In this document: positions 28,398 to 36,627 of the stretch, piece by piece
Numbering within the stretch: position 1 is the first letter of the stretch
Layout of the letters: every line of letters starts with the position of its first letter
Origin: Niveispirillum cyanobacteriorum
GTDB taxonomy: Bacteria; Pseudomonadota; Alphaproteobacteria; Azospirillales; Azospirillaceae
Assembly: GCF_002868735.1 (NCBI RefSeq)
Contig: NZ_CP025614.1
Coordinates: forward strand, 173,130-237,129
DNA length: 64,000 nt
Direction: 5' to 3'
Program-made: the position numbers and the translations under genes
The notes under the pieces: generated by a model
What the model was told of the DNA's origin: nothing
The model's input: only the letters and a program-made list of their open reading frames with translations
Databases searched by the model: none

Positions 28398-29705
28398 ATG
28401 TCATCGACCCCACCCCTTGCCGGCCCCGGTGCAGCCCCGCTGGAAATGGCGGTGGGTGCCTATCGGTTTGACCGGATGCAGGGGCGGTTGATGAGCCGCA
28501 GCGGGGCAGCCGTCCCATTAGGCCGCCGGGCGCTGGCCTTGCTGACGGCGCTGGCCGAACAGCCGGGGCAGGAAGTGACGGCGGCACAGTTGCTGGACCG
28601 GGTCTGGCCGGGACAGATTGTCGATCCGGCCAATGTCGCGGTGCAGATATCGGGCCTGCGTGCCGCAATCGGCGATACGGACGGCTCCGTCATCCTTACC
28701 GTTCATGGCCGTGGCTATCGGCTGGCCGTGCCGGTCCCGGCATCAATCGGCAATATCCCGCATGCCCTGCTGCCCTTGTCGGGGCGGGAGGTAGAGCTGG
28801 CGAATGCCGTAAAGCGGCTGCGCCGGGACCGGCTGCTGGTTATCACGGGCCTGTCGGGTACCGGCAAATCCCGTCTGGCCTGTGCCGTTGCCCAGGCCAT
28901 GGAGGCGGACTACCATGATGGGCGCTGGCTGGTTCCACTGACGGGCGTGATGCTTTCCGATGCCGGGGGGCTGGCTGCGCGTATCGCCGCCGCCCTGGGG
29001 CTGGAAGGGGGGATCGCGTCGCTTGCGGGGCGGCAATGCCTGTTGCTGCTGGACGGGGCTGAACTGGTCAGTGGTGGGGCATTGGACCTGATCCGGCGGC
29101 TGGTGGAGGATCATGACGGGCTGGCCGTGCTGGTCACGTCCCATATCGGCCATCGCCGGTTGCGGCCCTGGTGCGTGCGCCTGTCGCCGCTGGCCCTGCC
29201 GGGCGATGGCGCGGACAGCCCCGCCGCCAGCCTGTTCCTGACCGCCGCCAATGCCGCCGGGATGGAGATTACGCCCAATGCTGAAAACAGTCCGGCCATT
29301 GCCAGCATTTGCCGCCATCTGGGCGGCGTGCCGCTGGGCGTGGAAATCGCCGCCCGTGCCGCCAGCCTTCTGGGCTTGAAGGCCACGGCGGAGGCCAGCC
29401 GCGACCCGATGCGCGCCCTGCCCTTCATGCGCCGCCCCGGCCCGGCCCGCCACCGCAGCGTGAGCGCCGCCATGGGCTGGGCCCTGGGCCTGCTGACCGA
29501 TGCCGAACGTCAGGCGCTGACCGTGCTGTCCACCCTGCCCGGCGGCTTCACGCAGGAGGAGGCATCCTGCGCGCTGGCCCATGCGCGCACCGATGCGCCG
29601 GAAGCCGGGCTGGCCCGGCTGTTCGACAAATCCATGCTGGACCGCGTGGGCGACAGTTTCACCCTGAACCCGCTGGTCCGCGCGGGCACGGCACGGGCAG
29701 AATAA
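28398..29705 (+). CDS. Winged-helix/NTPase regulator without TPR region
   Basis: 435 residues: an OmpR-type winged helix (about 17-112, with VPLGRRALALLTALAE and GRGYRLAV), then a P-loop NTPase with Walker A GLSGTGKS (151-158) and Walker B CLLLLDGAEL. It resembles the 24678-27155 regulator but stops after the ATPase/winged region and lacks the helical repeats. ATG 28398 is taken as start because the domain begins soon after; no strong ribosome binding site is seen. The next gene, a peptide-binding protein, starts 1 nt after its stop, so the pair is one unit. The binding protein may feed ligand information to it or be its target. Confidence 0.82.
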   Translation: MSSTPPLAGPGAAPLEMAVGAYRFDRMQGRLMSRSGAAVPLGRRALALLTALAEQPGQEVTAAQLLDRVWPGQIVDPANVAVQISGLRAAIGDTDGSVILTVHGRGYRLAVPVPASIGNIPHALLPLSGREVELANAVKRLRRDRLLVITGLSGTGKSRLACAVAQAMEADYHDGRWLVPLTGVMLSDAGGLAARIAAALGLEGGIASLAGRQCLLLLDGAELVSGGALDLIRRLVEDHDGLAVLVTSHIGHRRLRPWCVRLSPLALPGDGADSPAASLFLTAANAAGMEITPNAENSPAIASICRHLGGVPLGVEIAARAASLLGLKATAEASRDPMRALPFMRRPGPARHRSVSAAMGWALGLLTDAERQALTVLSTLPGGFTQEEASCALAHARTDAPEAGLARLFDKSMLDRVGDSFTLNPLVRAGTARAE

Positions 29706-29706
29706 C

Positions 29707-31227
29707 ATGCGCCTGACCGCCCTCCTTTGCGCAGGATTGCTGCTGACCGGTGCAGCACCCGCCACCGAGCCGCTGCGCATCGGCATTGGGCCGGAACCGG
29801 AAACGCTGGACCCGCATCGCGGCGTCTCCATCGGTACGGCCCGCCTGCTGCTGGACCTGTGCGAGGGACTGTTGACCCGTGACGGGGCGGGGCGAACCGT
29901 GCCGGGGGTGGCCGACCGGATGGACCGGTCGGCGGATGGGCTGACCCTGGTCTTTCACCTGCGCACCGATGCGAAATGGTGGAATGGCGATGCCGTCACG
30001 GCGGCGGATTTCGTGCGCGGCTGGCGCCGGGCCGTCGATCCCGCCACGGCGTCGGGCATTGCCGACCTTCTGGATGGGGTGGAACATGCCGCCGATATCA
30101 GGCGCAGTCGCCTGCCGCCCGACCGGCTGGGCATTCAGGCGGCGGATGCCAACACCCTGGTGGTGCGGCTGGAGCGGCCTATTGCCGATTTCGACACGAT
30201 CCTGGCGCACCGTATCACCCTGCCCGTCCATGGCCCGACCCTGGATGCAAGGGGGGCCGATTTCGCCAATGCCACCAACCTGATGTGCAACGGGCCTTAC
30301 CGGCTGACGGGACATCGCTTGCAAGACCATTACCGGCTTGAACGGGCCGACAGCTGGCACGGGCGGGAGGGCGTGGCCGTGGCGCAGGTGGAAATGCGCG
30401 TGGCGGAACGGCCGGAACTGGAATTGAACCTGTTCCGCGCGGGCGATCTGCACATTACCAGCGCCGTGCCGGCCCCCATGCTGGAATGGGCCCGCAAGGA
30501 ACGGCCCGACGCCCTGCGCCTGCATCCCTGGACCGCCCTGTCGGCCCTGGCCGTCAACCCGGACGGTCCCGCCTGGCGCGACAATCCCACCTTTCTGGAA
30601 GCCCTTGATCTGGCGCTGGACCGGGAACAGCTGACCGCTACCAGCCAGGGACGCAGCGTCCCCGCCTATGGTCTGGTGCCGGCCACACTCTGGCCCCAGG
30701 CCGACGCGGCCATGGCCCCGCTGACAGGTGTTGCCCGGCGTGATGCTGCCCGCGCCGCCCTGGCGCGCGCCGGCTTCGGCCCCGACCGACCGCCACCGCG
30801 GGTAGAGATCGTTTTTGCAGGAACAGAGGCGCTGCGGCAGCGGATGGTGGCCATCGCGGCGCAGTGGAAACAGACCCTGGGCGTGGAAACCGATCTGGTC
30901 GGCATCGAATCCCGCATGGTCAGCGCCCGGCTGGCGCAGCGGGATTTTTCCGGCTTTCTGTTCAATAGCTGGATCGGTTATTCCCCCGCGCAGATGCTGT
31001 CCCCGTTCCTGCCACCGGCTTTCACCCTGACCGCGACGGACGCGGCGGGGCAGCAGGCGCAATTGCGGGCCGCCGAACGCGATATCCTGGAAAGCCGCCG
31101 CTTCATCCCCCTGGTCCAGGGCAGTTCCGCGCACATGGTCGCCCCCACTGTGCGCGGCTGGCAGGATAATCTCTACGACATCCACCCCGTTCGGCTGCTG
31201 TCGCTGGCCCCTGCCCCCAGGCCGTGA
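29707..31227 (+). CDS. Orphan peptide-type ABC substrate-binding protein (SBP_bac_5/OppA)
   Basis: 506 residues with a signal peptide (LLCAGLLLTGAAPA). Typical cluster-C binding protein: ETLDPHRG at the start, GLTLVFHLRTDAKWWNGDAVTAADF, and NGPYRLTG. It would bind oligopeptides in the periplasm. No permease or ATPase gene is present nearby, so transport must use another system or the protein serves signalling. It begins 1 nt after a winged-helix/NTPase regulator. In SgrR a DNA-binding domain and an SBP_bac_5 domain are fused, a distant parallel only. Confidence 0.88.
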   Translation: MRLTALLCAGLLLTGAAPATEPLRIGIGPEPETLDPHRGVSIGTARLLLDLCEGLLTRDGAGRTVPGVADRMDRSADGLTLVFHLRTDAKWWNGDAVTAADFVRGWRRAVDPATASGIADLLDGVEHAADIRRSRLPPDRLGIQAADANTLVVRLERPIADFDTILAHRITLPVHGPTLDARGADFANATNLMCNGPYRLTGHRLQDHYRLERADSWHGREGVAVAQVEMRVAERPELELNLFRAGDLHITSAVPAPMLEWARKERPDALRLHPWTALSALAVNPDGPAWRDNPTFLEALDLALDREQLTATSQGRSVPAYGLVPATLWPQADAAMAPLTGVARRDAARAALARAGFGPDRPPPRVEIVFAGTEALRQRMVAIAAQWKQTLGVETDLVGIESRMVSARLAQRDFSGFLFNSWIGYSPAQMLSPFLPPAFTLTATDAAGQQAQLRAAERDILESRRFIPLVQGSSAHMVAPTVRGWQDNLYDIHPVRLLSLAPAPRP

Positions 31228-31228
31228 C

Positions 31229-32818
31229 TCAGGGCGCGATCAGGTGCCGGACAAGGGGCGGATCGTCTCCGATATGGAAGCCACGCACCACCTCCTGGTC
31301 CTCGCGGTCGGCATGGGTGACGCGTTCATGCTGGCGCAGATGTTCCAGCCAGCTTTCCAGGACGAAGCTTTCGACCATGCGCCCCGGCTCGGCGGCATCC
31401 TCATAAAGCGCCCAGCTGATGGCCCCGTCGCGGTGGCGGATACGGCGCAGGGTGCGCATGGCGCGGGTGAAGTCGGCCTTGCGGGCGGGGTCGATCTGAT
31501 ATTCGACCGTAATCATCACCGGACCCCGGTCGATGGGGCTGTCCACCGCCACGATGGGGGAGGGCCAGTGCGATGAGGGCGCGATATTGCCCGCCATGTC
31601 GCCCTTGATCGGCCAGTGCCAAGCCAGACCCAGGGCCAGCACCATGCAGGATGCGGCGATCAGCAAGGTATCGGGGATGCCCAGATGCCCCGCCGCCCAG
31701 CCCCAGCCGGCACTGCCCGCCGCCATCGATCCCTGGAAAACCAGAAGATTGATGGCGAGCGCGCGGGCCTTGACCCAGCTGGGTGCTGCCATCTGGGCCG
31801 CCACGTTGAAGCCTGACAGCATGGTGATCCAGGCCATGCCGGCCAGCGCCATGCAGGATGCCGCCTGTACAAAGTTATGGGCAAAGGCCAGGGCCGCGCT
31901 GACCCCGGCGAACAGCAGGGTGGCCGCCATGGTCAGACCGTTGGCCGACAGCAGCTTGCGGGCATGCGGCAGCAGGATGGCACCGGCGATGGCCCCTGCC
32001 CCCATGCTGCCCAGCAAGGCCCCATATTCAGCCGCCCCCAGGCCCAGTTCACGCCGCGCGATGATCGGCACAAAGGCCCAAAGCGCGCTGGCAAACAGGA
32101 AGAACCCGACCGACCGGACCAGGACCGTGCGCAGGGCCGGCGAATGGCGGACATAGCGGGCACCGGCGCGCAGGGCGCCCGTAAAATGCTCCGCCGGCAG
32201 GGTGGCCTGCCGTGCCTCCCGCTTCCAGGCGAACAGGACCAGCCAGACGCCCAGCACCGACAGGGCGTTGAGCGCGAACACCGCCGCCGGCCCCGCCGCC
32301 GCGATGATAAAGCCGCCCAGGGCCGGGCCGATGGCGCGGGAGATATTGATACCCAGGCTGTTCAGCGATATAGCCGCCGGCAGCGATGCCTTGGGCACCA
32401 GTTCCGGCACGATGGCCTGAAAAGCGGGAGCCGACAGGGCGGCACCGGTGGAAAGCGCAAAGGTCAGGCCCAGCAGCAGATAAGGCCCCGTCAGCCCCTG
32501 AAAGGTGGCGACGGCCAAAAGCCCGGCACAGATCAAGGCCCAGGCCTGCGCCAGGATCAGCAGCCGGCGGCGGTCCACAATATCGGCCAGCGCTCCGCCG
32601 GGCAGGGCAAACAGGAACATGGGCAAGGTGGTGGCCGCCTGCACCAGGGCCACCATGATGGGGGCGTCCGACAGGCTGGTCATCAGCCAGCCGGCCCCGG
32701 CATCATGCATCCAGGTGCCGACATTCGACACGATGGTGGCAATCCACAGCGCCCGGAACAGGGGCAGCGCCAAAGGACTTTGTGTCGGGCTTTGGCTTGG
32801 GCTGTCGGACGCTGCCAT
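31229..32818 (-). CDS. MFS exporter (MFS_3/EntS-like)
   Basis: 529 residues with about 11-12 membrane helices (residues 20-405) and a soluble tail of about 115 residues (VMITVEYQIDPARKADFTRAM onward) resembling the ferredoxin-like C-terminus of the MFS_3 family. The motif-A-like loop GGALADIVDRRRLLI is present. It probably exports a small molecule. The start codon overlaps the DoxX stop by 1 nt (TGATG), and the gene is last in a five-gene minus-strand operon. Its end is 1 nt from the end of the convergent peptide-binding gene, with no terminator between them. Confidence 0.88.
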   Translation of the reverse strand: MAASDSPSQSPTQSPLALPLFRALWIATIVSNVGTWMHDAGAGWLMTSLSDAPIMVALVQAATTLPMFLFALPGGALADIVDRRRLLILAQAWALICAGLLAVATFQGLTGPYLLLGLTFALSTGAALSAPAFQAIVPELVPKASLPAAISLNSLGINISRAIGPALGGFIIAAAGPAAVFALNALSVLGVWLVLFAWKREARQATLPAEHFTGALRAGARYVRHSPALRTVLVRSVGFFLFASALWAFVPIIARRELGLGAAEYGALLGSMGAGAIAGAILLPHARKLLSANGLTMAATLLFAGVSAALAFAHNFVQAASCMALAGMAWITMLSGFNVAAQMAAPSWVKARALAINLLVFQGSMAAGSAGWGWAAGHLGIPDTLLIAASCMVLALGLAWHWPIKGDMAGNIAPSSHWPSPIVAVDSPIDRGPVMITVEYQIDPARKADFTRAMRTLRRIRHRDGAISWALYEDAAEPGRMVESFVLESWLEHLRQHERVTHADREDQEVVRGFHIGDDPPLVRHLIAP

Positions 32819-33237
32819 CAGTTCCGGCCTTTGCGATGGGTCAGGATGGCGGCCAGGATCAACCCGCCGACCAGCCCGCCATGTTCCAGAAAAGTGTTGC
32901 GCTCATGAAAGCGCGCCACGGGATCGGCCACGGTCCAGAACGGATGGGCGATCAGGGTCGCCAGCACCGTGAACACCCCCAGCGCCCCTGCCCCGACCCA
33001 GGCAAACCGCCCGGTGATCAGGGCCGCCGACCCGCCCAACTGCACGATCAACGTGGCGATGACCGTCAGCCAGGCCGGTTCCAGCCCGAAATGCGCCGCC
33101 TCCGCCAGGGCACCGTCAATATCCAGCAGCTTGGCAATACCGCTGCTCCAGAAGGGCAGGGTCAGCAGGACACGGGCCCCGATGTTCAGCGCGGGACTTT
33201 CCAGCAGGGTGGCGATGGGGGCGGGGGTATCGCGCAT
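32818..33237 (-). CDS. DoxX-family membrane protein
   Basis: 139 residues with four hydrophobic segments; LLTLPFWSSGIAKLLDIDGALAE, the HPFWT motif and FLEHGGLVGGLI are DoxX features. ATG 33237 lies 1 nt after the amidohydrolase stop; a longer in-frame start inside that gene would add a Pro-rich non-family extension and is rejected. Role unclear: DoxX proteins are linked to quinone or thiol redox at the inner membrane. It is tightly packed between the amidohydrolase and MFS genes. Confidence 0.83.
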   Translation of the reverse strand: MRDTPAPIATLLESPALNIGARVLLTLPFWSSGIAKLLDIDGALAEAAHFGLEPAWLTVIATLIVQLGGSAALITGRFAWVGAGALGVFTVLATLIAHPFWTVADPVARFHERNTFLEHGGLVGGLILAAILTHRKGRN

Positions 33238-33238
33238 C

Positions 33239-35191
33239 TCACACCGCCCAGCAGCCACAGCCGAACGCCCCCCAGAACCCGGCCTCGTCGGCGGCGGGGG
33301 CCGGGCTGGCATAGGCGGCGGCATGGTCATGGCCATGGACGGCGCAGGAGGAGGCGCAACCGCAGAGCGACCCCATCTTCAAGAGTTTGCCATCCTTGTC
33401 CCGCGCCGGCCGCCAATAGCCGCCGAAGGTGCGCACGGGCGACCAGTCGGGCATGGGTTTGGGCAGGTCGGGGGCCAGATCGCGGTAATCACCCGATCCA
33501 TACACAACCTTGCCGCCCAGCAGGGTCAGGACGGAGGTAATGTGCGGGATCTCAGCCTCGGCCACGCTGAAATAATCATCCGACAGGACGATCAGGTCGG
33601 CCAACTGCCCCGCCTTCACCTGCCCCTTCTTGCCCTGTTCGTTGGAGAACCACGTATTGGCCTCCGTCCACAGGCGCAGGGCCGTCTCCCGGTCCAGCCG
33701 GTTGCCCGGCGGATACAGGCTGGTGCCGCCCACCGTCCGGCCCGTCACCAGCCAGGACAGCGACACCCAGGGATTGTAGCTGGCGACCCGCGTGGCATCA
33801 GTGCCGGCCCCCACGGGGATACCCGCCGCCATCATCTTCGCGATGGGCGGTGTGGCCTCCGCCGCCTTGGCACCATAGCGTTCGACGAAATATTCGCCCT
33901 GATAGGCCATGCGGTGCTGTACCGCGATGCCGCCACCGAGCGCCGCGATCCGGTCGATATTGCGCTGGTCGATGGTTTCGGCATGGTCGAAGAACCAGTG
34001 CAGCCCGTCAAAGGGCACGTCCCGGTTCACCTTCTCAAACACGTCCAGCGCGCGGGTGATCGTCTCGTTATAGGTGGCGTGCAGCCGCCAGGGCCAGCGG
34101 TTCTCCACCAGCAGGCGGACCACGGGTTCCAGGTCGCTTTCCATGTTGGGCGGCATCTCCGGCCGCTCCACCCGGAAATCCTCAAAATCGGCGGCGGAAT
34201 AGACCAGCATCTCGCCAGCGCCATTATGGCGGTAGGTATCGTCTCCCTGCCCCGGCGTCACCTGTTTGGCCCAACCGGAAAAGTCGGCCAGCTCCTGCTT
34301 GGGCTTCTGCGTGAACAGGTTGTAGGAGATGCGCAGTGTCAGCTCGCCATCGCCATGCAGCTTCTCGATGATGGCGTAATCGTCGGGATAATTCTGAAAC
34401 CCGCCGCCGGCATCGATGACGCCGGTGACGCCCAGCCGGTTCATCTCCCGCATGAAATGGCGGGTGGAATTCAACTGGTATTCCGGCGGCAGCTTCGGCC
34501 CCTTGGCCAGCGTCGCATAGAGGATGGTGGCGTTGGGCTTGGCCAGCAGCAGGCCCGTCGGTTCCCCATCCTGGTCGCGCTGGATTTCGCCCCCCGGCGG
34601 GTTGGGCGTGTCGCGCGTATAGCCGACGGCGCGCAGGGCGGCCCGGTTCAACAGGGCGCGGTCATAGAGATGCAGGATGAAGACCGGCGTGTCGGGGGCC
34701 GCCTGGTTGATCTCGTCGAGGGTCGGCAGGCGCTTTTCCGAGAACTGATGTTCGGTGAAGCCGCCGACGATGCGCACCCATTGCGGGGGCGGCGTCACCT
34801 CGGCCTGTTTCTTCAGCATGGCCATGGCGTCGGCCAGCGTCGGCACCCCGTCCCAGCGCAGCTCCATATTGTAATTCAGGCCGCCGCGGATGATGTGCAT
34901 ATGGCTGTCGATCAGGCCGGGGATGACACGCCGACCCTTGGCATCGATCAGGGTTGCATCGGGGCCGGATGCTGCCCGCACCTCGGCTTCCGTTCCCACC
35001 GCCAGGATACGCCCGTCGCGGATGGCGACGGCCTGGGCCTGCGGATTACTGCGATCCAGGGTGGTGACCTTGGCGTTGGTCAGGATCAGGTCTTTGGGCG
35101 GCATGGCGGCTTTCCCCGGATCGGCCAGAAAAGGTGTCATCAGCAGGGACGCGGCCCCGGCCAGTGTGGTGCGGCGGTCTGGCCCGGTCAT
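33239..35191 (-). CDS. Exported amidohydrolase (YtcJ-like, Amidohydrolase_3) with Cys-rich tail
   Basis: 650 residues. The N-terminus DRRTTLAGAASLLM looks like a Tat signal, as expected for an exported metalloenzyme. The TIM-barrel hydrolase has metal-binding DSHMH (His97, His99), HATYNETI, HWFFDHAETID and GAGTDATR. The family hydrolyses C-N bonds in ring or amide compounds. Unusual: the last 50 residues hold CGCASSC, HGHDHA and CGCW, a possible metal-binding tail not needed for the barrel. The gene overlaps the XapX stop by 4 nt upstream and is followed 1 nt later by DoxX. Confidence 0.87.
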   Translation of the reverse strand: MTGPDRRTTLAGAASLLMTPFLADPGKAAMPPKDLILTNAKVTTLDRSNPQAQAVAIRDGRILAVGTEAEVRAASGPDATLIDAKGRRVIPGLIDSHMHIIRGGLNYNMELRWDGVPTLADAMAMLKKQAEVTPPPQWVRIVGGFTEHQFSEKRLPTLDEINQAAPDTPVFILHLYDRALLNRAALRAVGYTRDTPNPPGGEIQRDQDGEPTGLLLAKPNATILYATLAKGPKLPPEYQLNSTRHFMREMNRLGVTGVIDAGGGFQNYPDDYAIIEKLHGDGELTLRISYNLFTQKPKQELADFSGWAKQVTPGQGDDTYRHNGAGEMLVYSAADFEDFRVERPEMPPNMESDLEPVVRLLVENRWPWRLHATYNETITRALDVFEKVNRDVPFDGLHWFFDHAETIDQRNIDRIAALGGGIAVQHRMAYQGEYFVERYGAKAAEATPPIAKMMAAGIPVGAGTDATRVASYNPWVSLSWLVTGRTVGGTSLYPPGNRLDRETALRLWTEANTWFSNEQGKKGQVKAGQLADLIVLSDDYFSVAEAEIPHITSVLTLLGGKVVYGSGDYRDLAPDLPKPMPDWSPVRTFGGYWRPARDKDGKLLKMGSLCGCASSCAVHGHDHAAAYASPAPAADEAGFWGAFGCGCWAV

Positions 35192-35436
35192 GTCTTGCGG
35201 CTTTCATCGCCCGGCAGGCGGCCCATCACATGCTTGGCGCAATCCTCGCGCAGATAGGCGGTCACCGCCTCACCCGCATACAGGCGTTTGGCCAGCGGCA
35301 CGATCTGTTCCCCCAACAGGATGCCCAGAAGCCCGATCAGCGCAATGGTCGGCGGTGCCGGGGAGCGCACATTCAGCAGGCTGTAGATGACGCCGACCAG
35401 CAGGCCAGCCCCCAGCGACAGGAGATAGGGCTTCAT
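35188..35436 (-). CDS. XapX-domain (DUF1427) small membrane protein
   Basis: 82 residues with two hydrophobic segments: LLSLGAGLLVGVIYSLLNVRSPAPP (the XapX motif) and TIALIGLLGILLGEQIVP, then a polar tail. Function is unknown; XapX proteins commonly accompany isochorismatase-like hydrolases and amidohydrolases, as here. GGGAG lies about 8 nt before ATG 35436. The stop overlaps the amidohydrolase start (ATGA). Confidence 0.85.
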   Translation of the reverse strand: MKPYLLSLGAGLLVGVIYSLLNVRSPAPPTIALIGLLGILLGEQIVPLAKRLYAGEAVTAYLREDCAKHVMGRLPGDESRKT

Positions 35437-35492
35437 GGGATGGCTCCCGGAACGATGTCAGGTGGAAAGGACCTCAATGGAATGTCCCCAAT

Positions 35493-35527
35493 GCCAACCT
35501 GCGATGAGAACTTCATCGCAGGTTGGC
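35493..35527. other. Perfect 15-bp hairpin in the leader of the XapX gene
   Basis: GCCAACCTGCGATGA, loop GAACT, TCATCGCAGGTTGGC. A very stable stem between the isochorismatase-like gene and the XapX gene, without a T run. Candidate mRNA processing or attenuation structure, or another mobile repeat. Confidence 0.6.
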
Positions 35528-35539
35528 TGGCGCGTTGAG

Positions 35540-35604
35540 CGCCCGCGGGCACGTGCCCGCGTAAGCCTAAGCCGCCGGAGGCGACGCCCGGCGCCTGAGG
35601 GAAA
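35540..35604 (-). repeat. Palindromic intergenic repeat, family D copy 2
   Basis: Inverted copy of the element at 5537-5604: read on the minus strand it starts TTTCCCTCAGGCGCCGGGCG, then has the hairpin CGCCTCCGGCG, GGCTTACGCG and a GCGGGCACGTGCCCGC hairpin. It ends 3 nt from the stop of the isochorismatase-like gene. Confidence 0.6.
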
Positions 35605-35607
35605 CTA

Positions 35608-36264
35608 TTAATGCCCCTCGGACGCCCCGAACATGGTCTTGGCATAGATGATGCCCAGGCCATAGGCCCCGCCGAACTTCTTGGCGATGCCGGTGGTCAG
35701 GTCATAGGTCTCACCCCGCGCCCAGTCGCGCTGCAATTCCAGCATGTACTGAAGTGAGGTCATCGGACGCACGCCGGCCTGGATCATGCGTTCCATGGCG
35801 CGTTCATGCGCCTCGTCCGACACATCGCCACAGGCATCGGCGATGACATAGACCTCATAACCCTGGGCCAGCGCCGACAGGGTGGGGCCGACGATGCAGA
35901 CCGACGTCCACAGACCGCAGAACACAAGACGATCCTTGCCGATCTTGTTCACCACCTCGATCACGCCCGCATCCTCCCACGTGTTCATGGAGGTGCGGTC
36001 CAACAGCTTCTCACCCGGGAAAGCGTCGGTGATCTCATTGAACATCGGGCCGGAAAAGCTCTTCTCCGCCACCGTCGTCAGGATGGTGGAGACGCCAAAG
36101 CCCTTGGCCGCATGGGCCACCAGGGCGGCATTGTTGCGCAACTGCACCGCGTCGATGGACTTGGTGGCAAAGGCCATCTGTGACTGAAAGTCGATCATGA
36201 TCAGCGTGTGATCAGCGGGCGACAGCAGCAGCGGGCCGGGGGTCGGGGTCGCGACGATGGACAT
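35608..36264 (-). CDS. Isochorismatase-like cysteine hydrolase (YcaC type)
   Basis: 218 residues. The catalytic Asp25 (IMIDFQ) and Cys123 (GLWTSVCIVG) of the cysteine hydrolase fold are visible; the cis-peptide region lies before the Cys. Residues after 160 (QAGVRPMTSLQYMLELQRDW) match the YcaC-like branch, which has unknown physiological substrates. AAGGA lies about 8 nt upstream of ATG 36264. It is the first gene of the minus-strand operon continuing with XapX, amidohydrolase, DoxX and MFS, a set suggesting degradation plus export of an amide compound. Confidence 0.87.
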   Translation of the reverse strand: MSIVATPTPGPLLLSPADHTLIMIDFQSQMAFATKSIDAVQLRNNAALVAHAAKGFGVSTILTTVAEKSFSGPMFNEITDAFPGEKLLDRTSMNTWEDAGVIEVVNKIGKDRLVFCGLWTSVCIVGPTLSALAQGYEVYVIADACGDVSDEAHERAMERMIQAGVRPMTSLQYMLELQRDWARGETYDLTTGIAKKFGGAYGLGIIYAKTMFGASEGH

Positions 36265-36627
36265 GGGGTCGTTCCTTACTGCCAGGGCGCGTCAACGGCA
36301 TGTCAGGACGGCGCCGGCCTGATGGGAGGGGGAAAGCGGTATGGATGGCGAACGGTCATTGCCGCTCACCCTGATCCTAGACCGGGGTTTCCGATCTGGC
36401 TCTCCCGGTACGCGGGTTTTTAGAACTTTTAACGGAGTGAACCAGTTCCCCAAAAACCACCTCCAGGTACGTGAACAAGATTCACCCAACTGTGACGGCG
36501 CGCACGGCGGCGGGGTGGTGATGGGCTTACCTCCTCACCATGGCTTGCATTGGTTAATGCGCACGCCATATTGCGGCGCACCAAACAGGGGGTTTGGCGC
36601 GCCTGTAGGTCTATTGGGGGGTTGGGA
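36265..36627. other. Gene-free divergent promoter region (363 bp)
   Basis: Separates the isochorismatase operon (minus) from the RND efflux genes (plus). No credible coding sequence. Two weak dyads are visible: GAACCAGTTC at 36439-36448 and GTGAACAAGATTCAC at 36471-36485; either may be an operator for the pump, though no regulator gene is adjacent. An AT-rich stretch (GGGTTTTTAGAACTTTTAAC, 36413-36432) could hold promoter elements. Confidence 0.4.

Noticed and set aside
33238..33336. Longer DoxX start inside the amidohydrolase gene
   Set aside because: It would overlap about 100 nt of the upstream gene and give a Pro-rich extension; ATG 33237 is 1 nt after the upstream stop.
36550..36627. 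Longer N-terminus for the RND adaptor
   Set aside because: The extra 26 residues precede the membrane anchor and do not resemble the family; ATG 36628 is better placed.
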